NCBI GenBank assembly: GCA_029259875.1
Contig: JAJDEK010000329.1
Span: forward strand, 1-12,836
Source: Planctomycetaceae bacterium
GTDB taxonomy: Bacteria > Planctomycetota > Planctomycetia > Planctomycetales > Planctomycetaceae
Reading direction: 5' to 3'
Length of the DNA stretch: 12,836 nucleotides
Shown piece by piece: positions 6,769 to 11,546 of the stretch. Position numbers and translations under genes: made by a program. Position 1 is the first letter of the stretch; the number at the start of each line of letters is the position of its first letter. A model generated the notes under the pieces. It searched no databases, was not told the DNA's origin, and saw nothing but the letters and a program-made list of their open reading frames with translations.

Positions 6769-6779
6769 TCGTTGCTTTT
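6739..6779. terminator. Bidirectional intrinsic terminator overlapping the aminotransferase stop codon
   Basis: AAAAGCAACGATTATT (6742-6757) and AATAATCGTTGCTTTT (6764-6779) form a perfect 16-bp stem with a CTACTG loop. The stop codon at 6766-6768 lies inside the stem. On the plus strand the hairpin ends in TTTT; on the minus strand it ends in seven T (6745-6739). It therefore serves both the aminotransferase gene and the tRNA gene reading toward it. Confidence 0.9.
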
Positions 6780-6787
6780 ACTTTAAC

Positions 6788-6862
6788 TGACCCCAAGGGG
6801 ATTTGAACCCCTGTTTTCGGGATGAAAACCCGATGTCCTGGGCCTAACTAGACGATGGGGCC
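6788..6862 (-). tRNA. tRNA-Glu (anticodon UUC)
   Basis: On the minus strand the acceptor arm GGCCCCA pairs with TGGGGTC (one G-U), with discriminator A. The anticodon stem TCGGG/CCCGA holds the loop TTTTCAT, which places TTC at the anticodon. The T arm AGGGG-TTCAAAT-CCCCT is perfect. The D arm GTCT...AGGAC has a somewhat long loop. Length is 75 nt and the CCA end is not encoded. A sigma-70 promoter sits just upstream and a T-rich terminator 9 bp downstream, so it is a single transcription unit. Confidence 0.96.
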
Positions 6863-6874
6863 CGTGAGATTAGT

Positions 6875-6902
6875 AATCTAAGGTTTCCATCGGATAAGTC
6901 AA
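6875..6902 (-). promoter_or_regulatory. Promoter of tRNA-Glu
   Basis: On the minus strand TTGACT (6902-6897) and TAGATT (6880-6875) are 16 bp apart, and the mature tRNA starts 13 bp after the -10 box. The short leader is typical of a stable RNA promoter. The dyad GATTA-G-TAATC overlaps the -10 box. Confidence 0.7.
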
Positions 6903-6990
6903 GCGGACGGCATTAACTGAATCCACCTTCTCTGAAAAAACTTTTGAATACTTTACCCAAACTCAATTGATGTCCAGAAATCAATAAAAC

Positions 6991-7015
6991 AAAAAAGCCG
7001 CTCTTAAGCGGCTTT
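6991..7015 (-). terminator. Intrinsic terminator of csrA
   Basis: AAAGCCGCT (6994-7002) and AGCGGCTTT (7007-7015) form a 9-bp stem with loop CTTA. Reading on the minus strand it runs into TTTTTTG. It lies 30 bp beyond the csrA stop. Confidence 0.87.
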
Positions 7016-7044
7016 GGTAGTATCCATAAATGCACAAAGCAAAA

Positions 7045-7257
7045 TTATTGAACTATCTCAGAAGCACCATTTTCTTTAGTGTTAACTTGATTCTGCTCGT
7101 TTTGAATTGCGTCATAAACTTCGCTACGATGAATGGGAACTTCGCGCGGGGCTTCAATTCCCAGGCGGACCTTATCACCGCGTATTTCAACGATCGTAAT
7201 GATGATATTCTCATCAATTACGATTTTTTCATTCTTCTTGCGCGATAAAACTAACAT
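7045..7257 (-). CDS. csrA: Carbon storage regulator CsrA (RNA-binding translational regulator)
   Basis: CsrA dimers bind GGA-containing hairpins in mRNA leaders and change translation or stability. The 70-residue protein starts [14 protein letters not shown], holds [11 protein letters not shown] at about 27-37, and has [12 protein letters not shown] at about 38-49, including the RNA-binding VPIHR segment with the arginine equivalent to Arg44. After the core it has a short polar tail (ENGASEIVQ). The start is set at ATG 7257 because the family begins MLVLSR and AGAGAG lies upstream; the frame runs 12 codons further to an ATG at 7293, but that extension is unlike the family. The gene has its own sigma-70 promoter at 7378-7406 and an intrinsic terminator. 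The roughly 113-nt leader has two dyads but no GGA, so direct autoregulation is not evident. No fliW or flagellar gene is nearby. Confidence 0.95.
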   Translation of the reverse strand: MLVLSRKKNEKIVIDENIIITIVEIRGDKVRLGIEAPREVPIHRSEVYDAIQNEQNQVNTKENGASEIVQ

Positions 7258-7305
7258 GCCATTTTCTCTCTGAGAATGCGTAGTGCACCCCATGTAAATC
7301 TAAAT

Positions 7306-7363
7306 GCAGTGTTCTCTGGTAGGTGAAACACTACTGCAATTAATCGGTAGTGACACCGATCAA
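7306..7363 (-). promoter_or_regulatory. Two dyads in the csrA leader
   Basis: TT-x-ATCGGT (7340-7348) faces ACCGAT-x-AA (7355-7363), a 17-pair-position dyad that would begin about 8 nt after the predicted transcription start. A second, bulged stem joins GCA and GTGTT (7306-7313) to AACAC and TGC (7327-7331, 7335-7337). They may be an operator plus a leader hairpin, or an RNA structure controlling csrA translation. The regulator is unknown. Confidence 0.45.
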
Positions 7364-7377
7364 TCACATACGGTTAG

Positions 7378-7406
7378 ATTTTACATGCCCACATTTATAC
7401 CGTCAA
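7378..7406 (-). promoter_or_regulatory. Promoter of csrA
   Basis: On the minus strand TTGACG (7406-7401) and TAAAAT (7383-7378) are separated by exactly 17 bp, five of six matches to each sigma-70 consensus hexamer. Predicted transcription start is near 7371, giving a leader of about 113 nt. Confidence 0.75.
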
Positions 7407-7718
7407 GAGGCTAGCGTTACGCAACATTGCACACACGCTCTCTTTCAGTATAAGGAGAATCAGCATATTCCGAGTTCACACTTTAATCTGAACACGTAAA
7501 GCACCGCTTTAAAAGCACTTACAGCAACGCCTTCTAGCACAAAAAAAGAAGACACCACTCTTAACAAAAAACTCTTAAATTTCGAATAAAATTTGATTTT
7601 AAGTGTTTTAAGTCAAAAGACCCCTACAAAAACAAGAGCCAGGGAGACTCTCTGTCAAGTAAGCAAGCGGTATCTCAGACCTTCGATCATATTGCATAGA
7701 TATAAACAAAGGGATGTA

Positions 7719-7750
7719 AGATGCAGTTCCCTTTATAGGAAACTGCATCT
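7719..7750 (-). terminator. Hairpin downstream of the HU gene, without a strong U-tract
   Basis: AGATGCAGTT (7719-7728) pairs perfectly with AACTGCATCT (7741-7750), and the inner CCT/AGG extends the stem past one mismatch. It lies 47 bp beyond the HU stop. Reading on the minus strand the next bases are TACATCCC, so it is not a classic intrinsic terminator. It may still end the HU transcript or protect its 3' end. Confidence 0.5.
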
Positions 7751-7796
7751 ACATAACCTTGTTTACTGCGTAAGAAAGAAAGCTGATAGAACGTTA

Positions 7797-8123
7797 TCAG
7801 ACCATCTCTTTCAGTGCTTTGAGAGGCCGTACCTTGACGACATTCCGGGCTGGCTTTGCAGCAACCTGCATCATCTCGCCAGGCTTGAATGGATTAGGAC
7901 GGGTCGTAGCTTTTGTTGCTGGCTTTCGCTGAACTTGAATTTTCAGAAGCCCTGGCATGTTAAAGACACCTGGACCACGTTTCCCAAGATTCTTGGAAAT
8001 TAAATCGCTTAAGCTATCAAGAACAGTAGTGACTTCTTTCTTAGTGAGTCCAGAACTTTCAGCTAGTGCATTGAGGATCTCTGTTTTGGTAAGTGGCTTA
8101 TCTTTAGTAGCCTTTGCTGCCAT
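7797..8123 (-). CDS. HU/IHF-family DNA-binding protein
   Basis: Small nucleoid protein that bends and compacts DNA as a dimer. Residues 11-48 (LTKTEILNALAESSGLTKKE and on to LISKNLGK) form the two-helix dimer body. GVFNMPGLLKIQVQRKP (52-68) starts the beta saddle. RPNPFKPGEMMQV (75-87) is the DNA-reaching arm, where most HU proteins have a RNPxTG tip, and VRPLKALKEMV closes the fold. Length is 108 against about 90 for standard HU, with a Lys-rich N-terminal extension (AAKATKDK) and a changed arm tip. ATG at 8123 has a good AGGAG at 8134-8130, and a sigma-70 promoter lies 121 bp upstream. It is a single-gene unit, divergent from the receiver-zinc-ribbon gene. The family is firm; whether it acts as general HU or at special sites is unknown. 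Confidence 0.92.
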   Translation of the reverse strand: MAAKATKDKPLTKTEILNALAESSGLTKKEVTTVLDSLSDLISKNLGKRGPGVFNMPGLLKIQVQRKPATKATTRPNPFKPGEMMQVAAKPARNVVKVRPLKALKEMV

Positions 8124-8546
8124 CGTGAACTCCTGATACTGGAATTAGAAAATGAAAGAAGTGGGTCACCACCTCGTCATAGTGAGTTGTTAAACCTGTT
8201 TTCAGCTTGAGAAATCACTAAAAGTCTCTCAGAGCCAAGCGTAAGTAAAGTGATCTTAATTCCAAAAGTCAATGTGTTTGTCCCTATTTTTCAGGACTTT
8301 TTGCTATTTCCACCGAAAAAATATTTTTTACCGTGTCATTTAATTGTTCCTCTGAGATAATAAAACTCCAGCTTTTATTCCTGGAACGACCAAAAATCGA
8401 CCACGAACTACTGCAGAAGAATCACAGATTTTACTAATACGCTTCTCGAGCTGAGCTAAAACAACGCAAAATTTCGCTGCGAAATTGAAAGATAAAAACG
8501 ATTAAGCCCGACGGAACCGGGGACACTGAAACAGGGAGTCTCCCAA
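8124..8546. other. Divergent control region between the HU gene and the receiver-zinc-ribbon gene
   Basis: It contains the HU leader and promoter on the minus strand. On the plus strand, CAGGGAG (8532-8538) is a likely ribosome-binding site for the 8547 gene and is part of the short dyad GGGAG-T-CTCCC (8534-8544). The A/T-rich stretch at about 8315-8335 (AAAAAATATTTTTT) may be bent DNA or part of a promoter. I cannot place the plus-strand promoter with confidence. Confidence 0.6.
8244..8272 (-). promoter_or_regulatory. Promoter of the HU-family gene
   Basis: On the minus strand TTGACT (8272-8267) and TTTACT (8249-8244) are 17 bp apart. The leader would be about 110 nt, ending in the AGGAG ribosome-binding site at 8134-8130. 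Confidence 0.6.
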
Positions 8547-9110
8547 ATGGCTACAAATGAAACTCGTTTCGATATGACATCTTCAATCGTCAATCACATT
8601 CTTGTTGTGGATGACGAACAGGACACTGCCTTGTTCCTCAAAAAGCTGCTTGAGGAACATAGCTACCATGTGACAACAGCAAAAGATGGCGGACAGGCTC
8701 ACTCATCTTTCAGCATGCACAAACCAGATTTTGTGATCCTTGATTTGATCATGCCGCAGGAAAGCGGTTTCGAAATCTGCGAACGCATGAAACAAAAAGA
8801 AAGTAATGTTCCCGTTCTTATTCTGACTGCGATCGACTCTCCAGAATCTCGTCAGTTAGCAAAGCGCGTTGGCGCGGATGGTTATCTGTTGAAACCGTTT
8901 GATCCAGATGAATTACTGGAGATGATCAAAGAAATTTCGAATGATGTTTGGGAACACGACCATCAGATTTCTCCCAAAGAAAACTTGGACGAACGAATTC
9001 ACTTTTTCTGTCCCTGTGGTAAAAAACTAAAAGTTCGCACCAAGCATCGAGGGCGCACAATGACATGTCCCTCATGTCAAGAAGCGCTTGTGGTTCCTCT
9101 ACATGATTAA
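8547..9110 (+). CDS. Response-regulator receiver domain fused to a C-terminal zinc ribbon
   Basis: A two-component receiver without a classical output domain. The receiver spans about 17-132: acidic pair Asp22-Asp23 (ILVVDDE), phosphoacceptor Asp66 (VILDLIMP), switch Thr94 (LILTAID) and Lys116 (LLKPFDP). All catalytic positions are kept, so phosphorylation is expected. After a polar linker, FFCPCGKKLKVRTKHRG and TMTCPSCQEALVVP (153-184) place Cys155, Cys157, Cys174 and Cys177 as CxC-x16-CxxC, a small zinc ribbon. Similar ribbons recur in planctomycete proteins. The ribbon may bind nucleic acid or protein; the role is unknown. No histidine kinase is in the window. The start ATG has CAGGGAG 8 bp upstream; an in-frame ATG at 8574 is a second choice. 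The FHA gene follows after 119 bp on the same strand, suggesting a signalling pair. Confidence 0.9.
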   Translation: MATNETRFDMTSSIVNHILVVDDEQDTALFLKKLLEEHSYHVTTAKDGGQAHSSFSMHKPDFVILDLIMPQESGFEICERMKQKESNVPVLILTAIDSPESRQLAKRVGADGYLLKPFDPDELLEMIKEISNDVWEHDHQISPKENLDERIHFFCPCGKKLKVRTKHRGRTMTCPSCQEALVVPLHD

Positions 9111-9229
9111 GTTTATCAACCTTTACTTCGTATCAATATTTCTTCTTAAGTTGAAATGGAACCTAATCTCTTAATAAGTTTCTACTAGATTTTTCGGGCC
9201 AAAATTCAACATCACCTTTGAGGGCAAGT

Positions 9230-9805
9230 ATGCCAAAATTCATCATCAAAACAGGCAAGCATCAGGGAAAAACTTTAAAGCTTCCTGAAAGAGATATTAC
9301 GATTGGTCGTGATTTGGAATGTGATATTCGAGTAACTGACTCTGACGTCAGCCGAAAACACAGTCAGTTAATCGTCCGTGATGAAAAAATCTATGTTGTC
9401 GATTTGAAAAGCCGTAACGGGACCTGCGTGAATGACGTCACAATCCAGAAAGAAACGCCTCTCCACCCAGGTGACTTACTTCGAGTGGGGCCGATGGTAT
9501 TTGAGTTAGTTGGAGCCAAAAAAACCGTCAAAAAACCAAGCAATCACACGCCTGATCCAGCGGATCCGCCACTTTCGGACGACGATATTTCGAGTTGGCT
9601 CTCTGAAGAGGCGAACGATTCGGGGGCTTCACCGGGCGACACCACGATTATTCCTACAACAAATTTCCCCCCCCTGGATTCCCCAGCAAATCCTTCCGCC
9701 CCCAAACCCAAAGAGAAAAAAGAATTCCACTCTGTTGCTGAGGAAGCTGCAGATATCATCAAAAAACACTGGGAACGCTTGGCACAAAAAAAGGAAAATG
9801 ATTGA
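9230..9805 (+). CDS. FHA-domain protein
   Basis: Forkhead-associated domain protein that should bind phosphothreonine partners. The domain fills residues 1-95: ITIGRDLECDIRV (23-35) with the Gly26-Arg27 loop, SRKHSQL (41-47) with the phosphate-binding Ser41 and Arg42, and SRNGTCVN (61-68) with Asn63. All key positions are intact. The rest is a Pro/Asp/Ser-rich linker containing DDDISSWLSEEAND (117-130), an acidic motif I associate with planctomycete FHA proteins, and a charged C-terminal helix (about 165-190, VAEEAADIIKKHWERL). No membrane segment is visible. ATG 9230 is chosen over a TTG at 9218 because GAGGG (9220-9224) is well spaced for it. A run of eight C at about 9667-9674 lies in the linker. 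It follows the receiver-zinc-ribbon gene and precedes rsmD; no Ser/Thr kinase is present here. Confidence 0.9.
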   Translation: MPKFIIKTGKHQGKTLKLPERDITIGRDLECDIRVTDSDVSRKHSQLIVRDEKIYVVDLKSRNGTCVNDVTIQKETPLHPGDLLRVGPMVFELVGAKKTVKKPSNHTPDPADPPLSDDDISSWLSEEANDSGASPGDTTIIPTTNFPPLDSPANPSAPKPKEKKEFHSVAEEAADIIKKHWERLAQKKEND

Positions 9806-9860
9806 TACTTCTCATCGCAACGAAGTCTTTATACAATCTCGATTTAAAGTAAGTCTACTA

Positions 9861-9885
9861 TCAGTGTGAATACTGAATTTCACAC
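9861..9885 (+). other. Overlapping alternative hairpins before rsmD
   Basis: GTGTGAA (9864-9870) pairs with TTCACAC (9879-9885) and is followed by CCGTTTT, while TCAGT (9861-9865) can instead pair with ACTGA (9872-9876). The two stems exclude each other. It may be a weak terminator for the FHA gene or an operator for rsmD. Confidence 0.35.
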
Positions 9886-9909
9886 CCGTTTTATTGAAAC
9901 GACAGAGCA

Positions 9910-10494
9910 GTGCGCATTATTGCAGGAAAATACCGTCGGCGTAAATTACACACCAACCCAGGCCAGACAACACGCCCGATTACCGACTTTGTAAAAGAAG
10001 TGCTCTTTGAATGGCTGGGGGATACCGTCAAAGATAGACGTGTTGCTGACATTTACGCGGGAACAGGATCACTGGGTCTGGAAGCACTCAGCAGAGGGGC
10101 CACGAGTGTTGTTTTCATTGAACAAGATCGCAAAGCTCACGAACTGCTCAAACGAAATGTAGAAAGCATCGGCGCTGAAGAGGAAACCCTGTGCTGGAGA
10201 ACAAATGCGCAACTCTCATCATTCCGACCTAAGAATGTTCCAGAGCTTGTCCCCTTTGACATGATCTTCTTTGACCCTCCTTATAAAATGATCGATGATC
10301 TCAAATCTGGTTCGAGATTATATGAATCGCTAGAGCGACTGGCCCGAGATACTGTTTCATCTGAAAACTGTATCTTGATTCTGAGAACACCACGAGATGC
10401 TGAATTCGAATGTCCCACTCTCTGGGAACAATACGATCTATTGCAAAAATCGAGTATGGATATTTACTTCATGAAAAAACAAGCAGCCAGCTAA
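9910..10494 (+). CDS. rsmD: 16S rRNA (guanine966-N2)-methyltransferase RsmD
   Basis: SAM-dependent methyltransferase that modifies G966 of 16S rRNA during 30S assembly. It opens with the family signature MRIIAGKYRRRKL (1-13) and RPITDFVKEVLFEWL (22-36). The SAM-binding loop is DIYAGTGSLGLEALSRGA (47-64), with Glu71 for the ribose. FDPPY (121-125) is the DPPY-type catalytic motif IV. Length 194 is normal. The start is GTG at 9910, set by the MRIIAGKYRG-like family N-terminus; only a weak purine stretch (GACAGAG) precedes it. In many bacteria coaD follows rsmD, but here an esterase-like gene begins 50 bp after the stop. Confidence 0.95.
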   Translation: MRIIAGKYRRRKLHTNPGQTTRPITDFVKEVLFEWLGDTVKDRRVADIYAGTGSLGLEALSRGATSVVFIEQDRKAHELLKRNVESIGAEEETLCWRTNAQLSSFRPKNVPELVPFDMIFFDPPYKMIDDLKSGSRLYESLERLARDTVSSENCILILRTPRDAEFECPTLWEQYDLLQKSSMDIYFMKKQAAS

Positions 10495-10544
10495 AAGTAA
10501 GAATCAAGCATCCGTTCCGGTCGAAAAAAACGAGGTCAGAATCA

Positions 10545-11465
10545 ATGACATACCATTCTTTTTTCAATACTCGGTCTTGGATGATTTGTTTTTTGTCAAT
10601 CATGCACTTGGTATTATTCGACCAGATGACATTTTCTGAACAGCAGACTACCCCTCAGAAATTCAAAACCATTCGCAACATCCCCTATGATACCACCATT
10701 ACCATTGGGAAACATTTCAAGAGCCTGGATCTCTATGCTCCTATGTCAGGGGAGAATCACCCTATCGTGATCTGGGTACATGGTGGAGGCTGGAAAATTG
10801 GTGATAAACGTGGGGTAAATAGCAAACCACAAGTCTTCACACAACATGGTTACCTATTAGTCAGCGTCAACTATCGACTTCATCCGCAAGCTACATACGA
10901 TCAACAGGCACAGGATATTGCAGAAGCAATTCATTGGGTCCGAGAACATGCCAAAGAGTACGGAGGCAATCCGCATGAACTTTTTCTCATGGGACATTCA
11001 GCGGGAGCACATCTGGTCGCATTGGTTTCCACGAATCCCGCTTATCTCAAAGCAGAATCGCTTTCGCTGAAAACGATTAAGGGAACCATTTTACTGGATG
11101 GAGCCGGTTATGATATTTCGGAGAGAATCACTACCGCTGGCCCGACTGCAAAAAAACTCTACACAACAATATTCGGAACTGATGAGAAAACTTGGAAAGC
11201 AGCGTCTCCCATCACGTATATCCGCAAAAAACAAGCAATTCCCCCTTTTCTGATCCTACATGTCGCTGACAGAGCAGACTCCAAACGTCAATCTGAAAGC
11301 TTGGCGAAGAAGTTGAATTCGCAGGGGATCTCGGCGAAAGTCGTACCTGCACAAGGGAAAACGCATCGCACGATTAACCGAGAAATTGGTCTTACAGACG
11401 ACGTCCCGACTCAAAACATCTTTGAGTTTCTGAAAAACGTGAGAAAGTCCTCAGAAGACCAATAA
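10545..11465 (+). CDS. Alpha/beta hydrolase, carboxylesterase/BD-FAE-like, probably exported
   Basis: Serine hydrolase of the esterase/lipase type (COG0657-like). The oxyanion-hole motif is HGGGW (79-83), the nucleophile elbow GHSAG (150-154) with Ser152, the acid probably Asp242 or Asp245 (HVADRADS), and the base His274 (GKTHRT), so the triad looks complete. The first 30 residues have an arginine followed by a hydrophobic run (SWMICFLSIMHLVLF), fitting a signal peptide or membrane anchor, so action outside the cytoplasm is likely. ATG 10545 is chosen because GAGG at 10532-10535 precedes it and the frame upstream overlaps rsmD with no family similarity. Length 306 is normal. It sits 50 bp after rsmD and could share its transcript. 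The substrate is unknown; planctomycete relatives are often placed with polysaccharide-ester or sulfatase functions. Confidence 0.88.
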   Translation: MTYHSFFNTRSWMICFLSIMHLVLFDQMTFSEQQTTPQKFKTIRNIPYDTTITIGKHFKSLDLYAPMSGENHPIVIWVHGGGWKIGDKRGVNSKPQVFTQHGYLLVSVNYRLHPQATYDQQAQDIAEAIHWVREHAKEYGGNPHELFLMGHSAGAHLVALVSTNPAYLKAESLSLKTIKGTILLDGAGYDISERITTAGPTAKKLYTTIFGTDEKTWKAASPITYIRKKQAIPPFLILHVADRADSKRQSESLAKKLNSQGISAKVVPAQGKTHRTINREIGLTDDVPTQNIFEFLKNVRKSSEDQ

Positions 11466-11538
11466 TGGTTTCCAGCACATATTCAATGAAACCATAAGAG
11501 TAGGCCTCAAACGGCTCGAAAGAAGCGAGGAGAGCCTA
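11466..11538. terminator. Two hairpins between the converging hydrolase and exporter genes
   Basis: TGGTTTC (11466-11472), directly after the stop codon, pairs with GAAACCA (11488-11494). A second structure joins TAGGC-CTC (11501-11508) to GAG-A-GCCTA (11530-11538), with an inner CTCG/CGAG. Neither is followed by a T-run on either strand. The position between convergent genes suggests a bidirectional end signal, but not a classical one. Confidence 0.45.
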
Positions 11539-11546
11539 AATTCGAG

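Larger units (their letters stand above)
7258..7796. other. Gene-free region between the HU gene and csrA
   Basis: It holds the csrA leader dyads and promoter (7306-7406) and a hairpin at 7719-7750 behind the HU gene. The part between about 7410 and 7715 is AT-rich with short A and T tracts, and I see no gene or clear signal in it. An open frame on the plus strand from 7593 is the reverse shadow of the HU gene. Confidence 0.75.

Noticed and set aside
7258..7293. Longer CsrA starting 12 codons upstream
   Set aside because: The extension [12 protein letters not shown] is unlike the family, whose N-terminus is MLVLSR; the start at 7257 fits.
7593..8003. 136-codon plus-strand frame
   Set aside because: Its 3' part is the reverse of the HU gene and its 5' part is low-complexity intergenic DNA.
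9510..9869. 119-codon frame overlapping the FHA gene
   Set aside because: A shifted-frame shadow of the Pro-rich linker with no signature of its own.
10410..10544. Hydrolase start inside rsmD
   Set aside because: The extra 45 residues overlap the end of rsmD and precede a clear signal-peptide-like start at 10545 with its own ribosome-binding site.
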